From assembly GCA_018894775.1 (NCBI GenBank), contig JAHIPG010000059.1, positions 1 through 11,455 on the forward strand: a stretch of 11,455 bases of DNA. Reading direction: 5' to 3'. The notes under the pieces are model-generated. The model ran no database searches. It was not told the origin of the DNA and saw only the letters and a list, made by a program, of their open reading frames with translations. Origin of the DNA: Nanobdellota archaeon. GTDB taxonomy: Archaea; Nanobdellota; Nanobdellia; SCGC-AAA011-G17; VGLX01. Made by a program: the position numbers and the translations under genes. This document shows, piece by piece, positions 5,437 through 11,286 of the stretch. Every line of letters begins with the position of its first letter. Position 1 is the first letter of the stretch.

Positions 5437-6470
5437 TTTGGCACCTCCTTATCTAAGAAGATATGGTTTAGTGTGTTGCCGTCTAAAAGATTATCATCGA
5501 CAATCTTTACGTTTGATTTCTTCAGGAGTTCTCTCATCGCTTCCTGGTGAAGCCTGTATCTATTTGCATCTGGTGCTAGCTTAAACTCTTCATAAGCATT
5601 GTTGAACCTTGATACTCGTCCTTCTGCCCTGTTTACTTTTTCACTAGCTGTACCTCTTGCATCTTGGATCATCCGTTGTTTTGTACCTAGAGCTTCCTGG
5701 ATTTCTTTTTCATATTCTTTCATTCCTTCCTGCTCAAGTTGTACTTTTTTCTGTTCAGCATCGTTTAATCCGTCGAATGATTTTTGAACATTTAATGTAG
5801 GAGGGACGATCTGTTGAAGCCTTATACCTATTAGTTTTACTCCTGCACCATATCCATCAAGGACTTTTTGTGCAATATCTTTTGCTTCTTCTTTGATAAC
5901 ATCTTTCTCTGTTGTTAGAACAGCGTCGTATCCTCTTGTTGCGATAACTTCTCTTATTGCTGATTCTCCTACTTGAGCAACTGTTTCGTGAGGATTTTCT
6001 AAGTTGAATAAGAAATCACTTGCGTCTTTCTTCATATATTGGATAACATATTTTACTTTTAGTTCTCCTTCGTCACCTGTAACCATAAGTGCTTCGTCTT
6101 CAAATTTAGAATCATCTTCATATGTTGTTTCGATTCCTGCTTTAGCAGTTCTGAATCCTCTTTCTACCTTGAATACTCTTGCTACGTCTACATCGTGAGC
6201 AACTTCTACTAAAGGTATTCTGAAGTTGTATCCTGGACCTGTTACTCTTTCCCAAAGTCCACCAAGTCCAAGCAGAACTTTTTGGTGTCCAGCTTCTGTT
6301 TCATAGATTATTTTATTCTCGATTGGGACTACATCTTTTTGATGTTCATCAATTTTATATTCAGCATATGTATCTGGCTGTGCTATGTATTGTAAATATC
6401 CTACTCCAGCTACTGCGCTTGCTACAAATGCTGCTAGCCCAGTAAGTGCTAATTTTGTTTTACTTACCAT
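5433..6470 (-). CDS. hflK: HflK-like SPFH-domain membrane protein
   Basis: The product is 345 residues. One transmembrane helix (about 5-28) precedes an SPFH domain: WERVTGPGYNFRIPLVEVAHDVDV (73-96), then EALMVTGDEGELKVKYVIQYMKKDASDFLFNLENPHETVAQVGESAIREVI (126-176). The latter matches the HflK signature of MLTGDENIVDVEFVVQYRIKDPxDYLFNVxDPExTL. GVKLIGIRLQQIVPP (210-224) is the conserved strand before a long coiled coil (230-300). LAPDANRYRLHQEAMRELLKKSNVKIVDD (298-326) matches the HflK ending. Predicted to form hetero-oligomers with HflC at the membrane. It heads the operon. The ATG at 6470 follows GGGAGGG about 10 bases upstream. The family identity is clear, but the partner protease in an archaeon is not. 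Confidence 0.88.
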   Translation of the reverse strand: MVSKTKLALTGLAAFVASAVAGVGYLQYIAQPDTYAEYKIDEHQKDVVPIENKIIYETEAGHQKVLLGLGGLWERVTGPGYNFRIPLVEVAHDVDVARVFKVERGFRTAKAGIETTYEDDSKFEDEALMVTGDEGELKVKYVIQYMKKDASDFLFNLENPHETVAQVGESAIREVIATRGYDAVLTTEKDVIKEEAKDIAQKVLDGYGAGVKLIGIRLQQIVPPTLNVQKSFDGLNDAEQKKVQLEQEGMKEYEKEIQEALGTKQRMIQDARGTASEKVNRAEGRVSRFNNAYEEFKLAPDANRYRLHQEAMRELLKKSNVKIVDDNLLDGNTLNHIFLDKEVPK

Positions 6471-6479
6471 TTTAACTTT

Positions 6480-6541
6480 GCCCTCCCATTTTATAGCATA
6501 ATAGTTAGTGTTTTTGTTGTTTTGAGCTAGTATTTAAACCT
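6480..6541 (-). promoter_or_regulatory. Promoter and Shine-Dalgarno of the hflK operon
   Basis: Minus strand: a purine-rich BRE-like stretch and TATA (AAAGGTTTAAATAC, about 6527-6540) predict transcription start near 6507. The leader would carry GGGAGGG at about 6481-6487 ahead of the ATG at 6470. This is the only promoter I see for hflK and hflC. Confidence 0.55.
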
Positions 6542-6615
6542 TTCGTTTCATTACCACTGACTAGTGATTAAAATATTGAGGAAGTTTTATTAAGGAATAG
6601 GGCTAAAATATTAAT

Positions 6616-6954
6616 ATGAAGAAAAAGAGAAACAGGTTATTGTATTGGTCACCAAGAGTATTATGCATAATTTTCATTCTTTTCATAAGCATGTTTGCAT
6701 TAGATGTGTTTGAATATCCTTTCCCAGAAGTTCTAGTCGCGTTATTCATGCATCTGATACCCTCATTCATTTTAACAGCTGTGACAATCTTAGCCTGGAA
6801 GAAAGAGAAGATAGGAGGGATAATATTCATAGGCTTAGCAGTGTTCTCTGTATTCTTCTTCAATACTCTCGAGAATCCGGAATCATTACTGTTCATAACA
6901 GGACCTGTATTGTTAGTAGGCATATTATTTCTATTAAATCACTATAAGAAATAA
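6616..6954 (+). CDS. Small four-helix membrane protein
   Basis: The product is 112 residues with four predicted transmembrane helices (about 13-33, 40-60, 65-86, 89-108) and a basic N-terminus (MKKKRNR), suggesting the N-terminus faces the cytoplasm. The pattern LLYWSPRVL..IFILFISMFALDVF...E...ALFMHLIPSFIL...AWK.EKIGGIIF is that of a small membrane-protein family widespread in bacteria and archaea whose function is not known. It is divergent from the hflK operon, with a 145-base shared upstream region. TTTTATTAAG at about 6585-6594 is a TATA candidate, giving an almost leaderless ATG at 6616. An antisense frame over most of this gene is a shadow. Confidence 0.78.
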   Translation: MKKKRNRLLYWSPRVLCIIFILFISMFALDVFEYPFPEVLVALFMHLIPSFILTAVTILAWKKEKIGGIIFIGLAVFSVFFFNTLENPESLLFITGPVLLVGILFLLNHYKK

Positions 6955-7011
6955 CTCAAAGACTCTCACAACACCTATTATATATTATAGTTTAAGAATA
7001 ACTTTTTAAGA

Positions 7012-7028
7012 AAGTTTTTTAAAAAATT
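7012..7028 (+). promoter_or_regulatory. TATA box for the PPOX-fold gene
   Basis: AGTTTTTTAAAAAATTG lies about 26 bases ahead of the ATG at 7046, so the transcript would be leaderless. No Shine-Dalgarno is present. Confidence 0.4.
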
Positions 7029-7045
7029 GTATCCTAAATATATCT

Positions 7046-7420
7046 ATGGTTGAAATAAACAAAGAAATTAAAAAATTAGTCGAAGGCAACGCTTTAGGTC
7101 TTGCAACAATTGATCATGAGAATAAACCTCACTGTATCGCTGTCGGTTATGTCAAAGTTGTATCTGAGGACCAGATCCTTATAACAGACAATTACATGGC
7201 AGAGACTGTAAAGAATATTCAAAAGAATAACAATGTTTCTTTGGCAGTGTGGAGCCGGAATTGGAAAGAAGACTGCAAAGGATATGAATTGAAAGGTACT
7301 GCTGAATACTTCTCAGACGGAGAATGGTATGATAAGGTAAAGGCTATTCCTGAGAATGATGGTGAGACCTGCAAGGGTGCGATTCTTATAAGAATAAATA
7401 AAATAAAAAAATTAGCTTAG
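7046..7420 (+). CDS. Pyridoxamine 5'-phosphate oxidase-like (PPOX-fold) flavoprotein
   Basis: The product is 124 residues, the usual size of a single-domain PPOX split-barrel protein. It has the order seen in the family: helix (INKEIKKLVEG), NALGLATIDHENKPHCIAVGYVKVVSEDQILITDNYMAETVKNIQKNNNVSLAVWSRN (residues 14-71), then GYELKGTAEYFSDGEWYDKVKA and a last strand GAILIRINKI. Members bind FMN or F420 as dimers and catalyse various redox reactions. The substrate here cannot be told, and a true role in vitamin B6 synthesis is unlikely given the short length. The start is supported by the TATA spacing. It ends 8 bases from the stop of the convergent gene at 7429. Confidence 0.82.
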   Translation: MVEINKEIKKLVEGNALGLATIDHENKPHCIAVGYVKVVSEDQILITDNYMAETVKNIQKNNNVSLAVWSRNWKEDCKGYELKGTAEYFSDGEWYDKVKAIPENDGETCKGAILIRINKIKKLA

Positions 7421-7428
7421 AATAAAAA

Positions 7429-7710
7429 CTAGTCTAATTTGTCTTCTAGATTGGTACTTGGTCTTATTTCTTCTAATGGCTTAGCTAATTTTATGTAAGT
7501 CGTGCTCCCGCTTGACCAGTAGTCCAATTCTGCATCAATAACCATCTTGTCAACAACTTTCTTGACAGCCCTCAGCTTATAAGGTGGATCAATTTTTTCT
7601 TTTACACATAGTTTTTTTACACCTTTATAGACATCACCAAACATAAACATTGTTTTATTTGGTGCTTTCTTTTCATAGAAATCCAGTATTAAATCTCTTA
7701 TTTCTACCAT
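7429..7710 (-). CDS. Small protein with possible winged-helix fold
   Basis: The product is 93 residues. The layout of helix (VEIRDLILDFYEKK), a short FMFGDVYKGVKKLC segment, helix (PYKLRAVKKVVDKMVIDAEL) and a terminal hairpin DYWSSGSTTYIKLAKP is compatible with a winged helix, so DNA or protein binding is possible. I do not recognise a specific family and the fold is a guess from pattern. The ATG at 7710 is fixed by a strong Shine-Dalgarno AAGGAGG about 8 bases upstream. TATA (CTTTATATCC, about 7751-7760, minus strand) gives a leader of about 20 bases. It is monocistronic, lying between the tRNA gene upstream and the convergent PPOX gene. Confidence 0.72.
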   Translation of the reverse strand: MVEIRDLILDFYEKKAPNKTMFMFGDVYKGVKKLCVKEKIDPPYKLRAVKKVVDKMVIDAELDYWSSGSTTYIKLAKPLEEIRPSTNLEDKLD

Positions 7711-7714
7711 TATA

Positions 7715-7762
7715 AAAACCTCCTTGATGAAATAATAATCTACTCTGGTAGGATATAAAGGT
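7715..7762 (-). promoter_or_regulatory. TATA box and Shine-Dalgarno of the 93-residue gene
   Basis: Minus-strand CTTTATATCC (7751-7760) and AAGGAGG (about 7718-7725) have standard archaeal spacing to the ATG at 7710. Confidence 0.55.
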
Positions 7763-7780
7763 TTTGATTTAAGAGAATGA

Positions 7781-7929
7781 TGTGGGAGACAGGGTTCGAA
7801 CCTGCGTAGGCACTAAGCCACTAGGTGTCTTAATATCATAGGCTCTGACGGCCTCAAATCTAATTTTTGAGCTTGGCCTGATCTTTAATGTTGATCATCT
7901 AGCCCGTTTGACCGCTCCGGCACTCCCAC
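7781..7929 (-). tRNA. Class II tRNA, probably tRNA-Leu, with an insert of about 65 bases
   Basis: The ends pair as a 7-base acceptor stem (GTGGGAG with CTCCCAC), with A as discriminator; CCA is not encoded. U8-G9, a D-arm CCG...GGTCAAACGG with G18G19, a long variable arm (GGC-TTAGT-GCC) and a T-arm GCAGG-TTCGAAC-CCTGT are all visible. The long variable arm plus A73 and the D-loop fit leucine better than serine. The span is 149 bases against about 84 for such a tRNA, so about 65 bases in the anticodon arm look like an archaeal intron; it contains a perfect hairpin (7853-7871, 6-base stem). A stem can be drawn from GCTAG and CTAGT, but the loop then does not give a leucine anticodon. UAA and CAA triplets occur near both candidate junctions. 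Gene, strand and class are secure; isotype and splice sites are not. Confidence 0.85.
7853..7871 (-). other. Hairpin inside the tRNA insert
   Basis: CTCAAA-AATTAGA-TTTGAG on the minus strand is a 6-base perfect stem with a 7-base loop, flanked by GGCC on both sides (7850-7853 and 7875-7878) that could extend it past a small bulge. It probably forms the body of the intron. Confidence 0.55.
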
Positions 7930-7957
7930 ATGCGTAGTAAGAATGTATGTTTATTTG

Positions 7958-7972
7958 CCCTTTTAATATTTT
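7958..7972 (-). promoter_or_regulatory. TATA box for the tRNA gene
   Basis: Minus-strand ATATTAAAAGG lies about 35 bases ahead of the tRNA 5' end. It predicts a short 5' leader for RNase P to remove. Confidence 0.4.
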
Positions 7973-8026
7973 TCCCCTTTCTTCCAAAGTAGTATAAGGT
8001 GGACAAAAACCGAATTTTTCAAAACC

Positions 8027-8038
8027 TTTATATATCCT
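8027..8038 (+). promoter_or_regulatory. TATA box for the FKBP gene
   Basis: CCTTTATATATCC sits about 25 bases ahead of the ATG at 8058, predicting a leaderless or nearly leaderless transcript. No Shine-Dalgarno is seen. Confidence 0.55.
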
Positions 8039-8057
8039 CCAAATTCAGAATTAATCT

Positions 8058-8741
8058 ATGAAAGTTAAGAAAGGCGATTTTGTAGAGTTGGACTTCATAG
8101 GAAGGATAAAAGAAAGTAACCAGATTTTTGATCTTACTGATGAAGAGACAGCTAAGAAAGAGAAGCTCCATCAGGCAGGCGCTAAGTATAGGCCCATAAC
8201 TATCTGTATTGGTGAAGGTGACGTTGTTGAAGGTCTTGATGAAGAACTAGTTAATAAAGAAGTTGGTAAAGATTATACCATAGAAATATCTCCAGAAAAA
8301 GGTTTTGGTAAGAAGGACGCAAAGCTGATAAAGATAGTCAATACTAATATGTTCACAAAGCAGAATATCCATCCTATGCCTGGATTACAGGTCAACATCG
8401 ATAATATGATGGCCATTATCAGGACTGTCAGTGGTGGAAGGACTGTTATTGATTTTAATCATCCTTGTGCAGGAAAACATGTTGTTTACGAAATCAAGAT
8501 TCTTAAGAAAGTTTTTGATGATAAAGAGAAGGTAGAGAGCATTTTTAGGTTCCATCTTGGTATGGATAATCCAGAGCTTGAACTTCATGAAGGAACTTTA
8601 CACATCAATAGTGATGTTAATGAGATGTTTCATGAGCAGTTGAATGAAAAAATCAAAAAACAAGTTCCGCTAGTTAAAAAAATACAATACAAGAAGAAAG
8701 AAGAGAAAAAAGAGGATAAAAAGGAAGAGAAGAAAGAGTAA
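8058..8741 (+). CDS. FKBP-type peptidyl-prolyl isomerase, long archaeal (SlyD-like) form
   Basis: Predicted to speed cis-trans isomerisation of X-Pro bonds and act as a holding chaperone. The 227-residue chain starts with the FKBP core (VKKGDFVELDFIGRIKESNQIFDLT, 3-27; ITICIGEGDVVEGLDEELVNKEVGKDYTIEISPEKGFG, 47-84). It then carries the IF (insert-in-flap) domain (about 86-132, with PMPGLQVNID and GRTVIDFNHPCAGK as in the SlyD family) and closes the core with VVYEIKILKKV (142-152). An extra C-terminal domain (about 153-210) is typical of the archaeal long type. The last 17 residues are almost all Lys and Glu. The histidine-rich metal-binding tail of bacterial SlyD is absent. It lies 106 bases ahead of ftsZ, which has its own promoter, so the two are neighbours rather than a strict operon. 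Confidence 0.9.
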   Translation: MKVKKGDFVELDFIGRIKESNQIFDLTDEETAKKEKLHQAGAKYRPITICIGEGDVVEGLDEELVNKEVGKDYTIEISPEKGFGKKDAKLIKIVNTNMFTKQNIHPMPGLQVNIDNMMAIIRTVSGGRTVIDFNHPCAGKHVVYEIKILKKVFDDKEKVESIFRFHLGMDNPELELHEGTLHINSDVNEMFHEQLNEKIKKQVPLVKKIQYKKKEEKKEDKKEEKKE

Positions 8742-8768
8742 TTCTGATATAACTTTTTGAATATAATA

Positions 8769-8843
8769 AACTATATAAAGAAAATTGCAATCCTTTTGAA
8801 TAATCACATAAAAAGTATAGTTAAAAGACTAAAAAAGGAGGAA
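8769..8843 (+). promoter_or_regulatory. Promoter and Shine-Dalgarno of ftsZ
   Basis: ACTATATAAAG at 8770-8780 predicts transcription start near 8801 and a leader of about 45 bases. AAAGGAGG (8834-8841) is an ideal ribosome binding site for the ATG at 8848. The preference for a leadered, strongly bound start contrasts with the leaderless FKBP gene just upstream. Confidence 0.55.
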
Positions 8844-8847
8844 TAAA

Positions 8848-9984
8848 ATGGATCCAGTTTTTGATACAAATGAACAAGACCTAGAGGTCACACAACAGCC
8901 TTATTCTACAGATAAAATGGGGGCGCCTAGGGCAAAACATGATATAGATGCTGAATTAGAAGATATACTTGCGAGGCAGAAGGCAAAGATTAAAGTTATA
9001 GGTGCTGGAGGGGGAGGAAACAACACAATAAATAGACTTACAGAAGTCGGTGTTATAGGGGCTGAAACTATCGCTCTGAATACAGATGCTCAAGATCTTC
9101 TTTATTGTAATGCTGATGCTAAAGTTCTGTTAGGGAAGGACATTACCCATGGTTTAGGTGCAGGATCCATACCTCAAATCGGGGAAGAGGCAGCTAGGGA
9201 ATCAGAACATGAGATTAAGCAAAAGATTCAAGGTGCAGATATGGTTTTCATTACCTGTGGTCTTGGTGGAGGAACAGGTACAGGTTCAGCACCAGTAATT
9301 GCAGAGATTGCAAAGAAATGTGGCTGTCTTACAGTTGCGATTGTAACACTTCCTTTTACGATGGAAGGTAACAGAAGATATGAGAATGCTGTGATCGGTT
9401 TAGAAAAGCTAGAACAATTAGTTGACACATTGATAGTTATACCTAACGACAAGTTATTAGAGCTTGCACCAGACTTGCCATTGCAGACAGCTTTCAAGGT
9501 TGCTGATGAGATTCTTACAAACGCTGTGAAAGGAATCGCAGAATTAGTAACAAAAGCTGGACTTGTAAACCTGGACTTTGCAGACATAAGGGCTGTGATG
9601 GGTAAAGGTGGAGTAGCAATGATAGGTATTGGTGAATCTGATACTGAGCAAAGAAGTATAGAATCTGTTGAGAAAGCAATCAGTAACCCATTGTTGGATG
9701 TTGATATCTCTGGAGCTAACGGTGCTTTGATCAACGTATCTGGTGGAAATGACATGACCTTAGATGAAGCTAAGCAAGTTGTAGAGACGGTATCCGAAAG
9801 ACTTGATGAGGATGCGAATATCATCTGGGGAGCAAGCATATCTGAAGATCTTGGTAAGACAATAAGGACTATGCTTATCGTCACAGGTGTGAAGTCACCT
9901 CAGATTTTTGGTCCTTCAAGAAAGATTTCGGATAAGAATAAGAAGGACATTGAAAACGAGCTTGGTATTGAGTTTGTTGATTAA
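8848..9984 (+). CDS. ftsZ: Cell division protein FtsZ (archaeal)
   Basis: A tubulin-like GTPase that polymerises into the division ring. At 378 residues it fits archaeal FtsZ. Motifs: VIGAGGGGNNTINRL (50-64, T1 loop), ALNTDAQDL (76-84), the tubulin signature GGGTGTG (140-146), LPFTMEGNRR (168-177), PNDKLLEL (199-206), and the T7 loop NLDFADIRAVM (241-251), whose acidic residues drive GTP hydrolysis of the next subunit. The C-terminal domain ends in GVKSPQIFGPS...NELGIEFVD, as in archaeal FtsZ1; no bacterial-type FtsA/ZipA peptide follows. The first 45 residues are a variable N-terminal tail. The start is set by AAAGGAGG. Right after the stop is a T-rich terminator tract, then the insertion sequence, so the element has landed just clear of this gene. 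The reverse-strand frame across it is a shadow. Confidence 0.97.
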   Translation: MDPVFDTNEQDLEVTQQPYSTDKMGAPRAKHDIDAELEDILARQKAKIKVIGAGGGGNNTINRLTEVGVIGAETIALNTDAQDLLYCNADAKVLLGKDITHGLGAGSIPQIGEEAARESEHEIKQKIQGADMVFITCGLGGGTGTGSAPVIAEIAKKCGCLTVAIVTLPFTMEGNRRYENAVIGLEKLEQLVDTLIVIPNDKLLELAPDLPLQTAFKVADEILTNAVKGIAELVTKAGLVNLDFADIRAVMGKGGVAMIGIGESDTEQRSIESVEKAISNPLLDVDISGANGALINVSGGNDMTLDEAKQVVETVSERLDEDANIIWGASISEDLGKTIRTMLIVTGVKSPQIFGPSRKISDKNKKDIENELGIEFVD

Positions 9985-10003
9985 TTTTTTCTCTTTTTTA
10001 TAA
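9985..10003 (+). terminator. T-rich terminator of ftsZ
   Basis: Two T-runs (TTTTTT and TTTTTT, interrupted by CTC) follow the stop directly. In archaea such tracts are enough to end transcription. Confidence 0.45.
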
Positions 10004-10004
10004 A

Positions 10005-10022
10005 ATGCCGTGTGGCATGATT
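10005..10022 (+). repeat. Left terminal inverted repeat
   Basis: ATGCCGTGTGGCATGATT. The repeat itself contains the palindrome ATGCC-GTGT-GGCAT and so could also fold into a hairpin. The stop of the 88-residue gene is just inside it. Confidence 0.7.
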
Positions 10023-10023
10023 C

Positions 10024-10290
10024 TTAGGTTTTGAGTTCTATGTCTCTTGTTTGGAATGGTATTTTGTGTGTGTTTAGTATTTTTTTTGTTTTTGTGAGGT
10101 TTTTTTTGTTGATTATTATTACGTTTTTTCCCCATTTTTCTTTGATGTAGGGTGTGAGTTTTCCTTTTCTTTGGTATTTGTATCTGCTGTGGTTTGATGT
10201 GTCTTGGTATCCGTAGATTTTTCTGATTAGGTATGTTTTTTCTTTTCCTTTGAAGTTTTTGAGGTCGTATATTATTGCTACTGCTTTCAT
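10024..10290 (-). CDS. Conserved-looking small protein inside the insertion sequence
   Basis: The product is 88 residues: MKAVAIIYDLKNFKGKEKTYLIRKIYGYQDTSNHSRYKYQRKGKLTPYIKEKWGKNVIIINKKNLTKTKKILNTHKIPFQTRDIELKT. It alternates strand and helix (AIIYDL; EKTYLIRKIYGY; KNVIIINKKNLTKTKKILNTH; PFQTRDIEL), a ferredoxin-like layout, and is very basic. I have the impression of a small archaeal family with the same opening (MKA-x-AIIYDL...GKEKT...LIR-x-x-YGY), but cannot name a function. The ATG at 10290 would be leaderless from TATA at about 10312-10323 (minus strand). Composition is A/C-rich on the coding strand, like the rest of the element. It could be an RNA- or DNA-binding helper for transposition, or a captured host gene. 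Confidence 0.6.
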   Translation of the reverse strand: MKAVAIIYDLKNFKGKEKTYLIRKIYGYQDTSNHSRYKYQRKGKLTPYIKEKWGKNVIIINKKNLTKTKKILNTHKIPFQTRDIELKT

Positions 10291-10309
10291 GGTGTATATA
10301 GTGTAGTAT

Positions 10310-10349
10310 AGATATATTTATAAGTTTTACTGTCTTTAAAACAGTAAAA
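10310..10349. promoter_or_regulatory. Shared TATA region and 9-base palindrome between the two IS genes
   Basis: GATATATTTATAAG (10310-10324) reads as a TATA box on both strands and has suitable spacing for both the ATG at 10290 and the GTG at 10351. Next to it, TTTTACTGT-CTTTAAA-ACAGTAAAA (10325-10349) is a perfect 9-base inverted repeat that ends one base before the transposase start codon. The predicted transposase transcript starts within the right arm, so the palindrome is more likely a protein-binding operator than an RNA hairpin. Confidence 0.55.
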
Positions 10350-10350
10350 G

Positions 10351-11244
10351 GTGGTAAGAAAAAAGAGGTGGGGTAGGAGAAAGAAGGATAAAAGGGATTG
10401 GAAAGTTTATAATGTGAAGCTGGTTAAGAGGGGAGAATTTTATATTGATCCTTGTTTTTTAGAAACTTGGCTTGATGAAATTAAAGAGATGAATTGTGGT
10501 AAGGTTGGTCAGCCTTTTATGTATCCTGATTCTTTGATACGATTTTTAGCTGTTCTTAAAGCTAAAAATTTTGATTTCAGATCACTTCAAGGGGTTGTTA
10601 GTGCTTTGTCAAAAAGATTAGGAAATTTTCCGGTTATTTGTTATTCACAAATAAGAAGAAGGATCAACCAGCTAGATTTTAAATTCTCATCAAAAGGAGA
10701 TAATCTAATAGTTGCAGTGGATGGTACAGGGATGAAAGTCAGTAATCGTGGAGAATGGATAAGACAAAAATGGGCTGTGAGAAGAGGATGGATAAGTGTT
10801 GTTATCACAGGAGACATAGAAGGTAACATTGTTGACATTAGAATCGGGAACGAAAACTTGGATGAAAGAGCAGCAGGCAGAGGAATGCTCAGGAAAAACA
10901 AGAAAAAGATCAAAAAAGCCCTATTTGATGGACTCCATGACTGCGAAAACACATTCGACCTATGTGACAAACTTAATATTGAACAAGGAATCAAAATCAG
11001 AAAAAACGCATCAACCAAAGGATTAGGAGCAAGACCAAAAGCAGTCAGACTCTACAAAGGCAAAGGCTACAAAGAATGGGCCCAACAAAAACAATACGGT
11101 CTCCGCTGGCCAGCCAGCGAAGGAATCTTTGCTGCAGTAAAAACAATCTTCGGAGAACACGTAAACAACCACAAAAAACGAAACATGTACCACGAAGCCA
11201 AACTAAAATTCTGGGCATACCAACAACTAAAAAACATCAACTAA
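10351..11244 (+). CDS. DDE transposase of the IS5 superfamily
   Basis: The product is 297 residues, starting at GTG; a stop at 10345 rules out an earlier start. It cuts and joins the element's ends. The N-terminal part (MYPDSLIRFLAVLKAKNFDFRSLQGVVSALSKRLG...YSQIRRRI, 58-105) is the helical domain of IS5-type enzymes. The RNase H-like core follows, with AVDGTGMKV (Asp124), LFDGLHD (Asp193) and SEG (Glu257). The end matches the family's Y-(2)-R-(3)-E-(6)-K signature with one extra residue before Glu (Y249, R252, E257, K264). It looks full length and intact. Codons in the first half end mostly in T or G, and in the second half mostly in A or C, a shift not seen in resident genes. The start is weak, GTG with no Shine-Dalgarno, which would keep expression low. 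Confidence 0.85.
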   Translation: MVRKKRWGRRKKDKRDWKVYNVKLVKRGEFYIDPCFLETWLDEIKEMNCGKVGQPFMYPDSLIRFLAVLKAKNFDFRSLQGVVSALSKRLGNFPVICYSQIRRRINQLDFKFSSKGDNLIVAVDGTGMKVSNRGEWIRQKWAVRRGWISVVITGDIEGNIVDIRIGNENLDERAAGRGMLRKNKKKIKKALFDGLHDCENTFDLCDKLNIEQGIKIRKNASTKGLGARPKAVRLYKGKGYKEWAQQKQYGLRWPASEGIFAAVKTIFGEHVNNHKKRNMYHEAKLKFWAYQQLKNIN

Positions 11245-11286
11245 AAAAAACAAAAAACAAACCAGCGAAAGCACCATCAAAAAACC

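Noticed and set aside
6603..6923. 106-codon frame antisense to the small membrane protein
   Set aside because: The plus-strand frame gives clear transmembrane helices and has a TATA at the right distance; the antisense has neither.
7781..7929. tRNA-Val or tRNA-Ile by the best-paired anticodon stem
   Set aside because: The long variable arm and D-arm are class II features not found in Val or Ile tRNAs.
9228..9884. 218-codon open frame antisense to ftsZ
   Set aside because: Lies wholly inside the well-matched ftsZ gene, is Ser/Ile/Pro-rich without known motifs, and is a frame shadow.
10005..10018. The ATGCC-GTGT-GGCAT hairpin as simply the ftsZ terminator
   Set aside because: An exact inverted copy at the far side of the transposase unit, with matching sequence beyond the hairpin, makes a terminal inverted repeat more likely. 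It may still aid termination.
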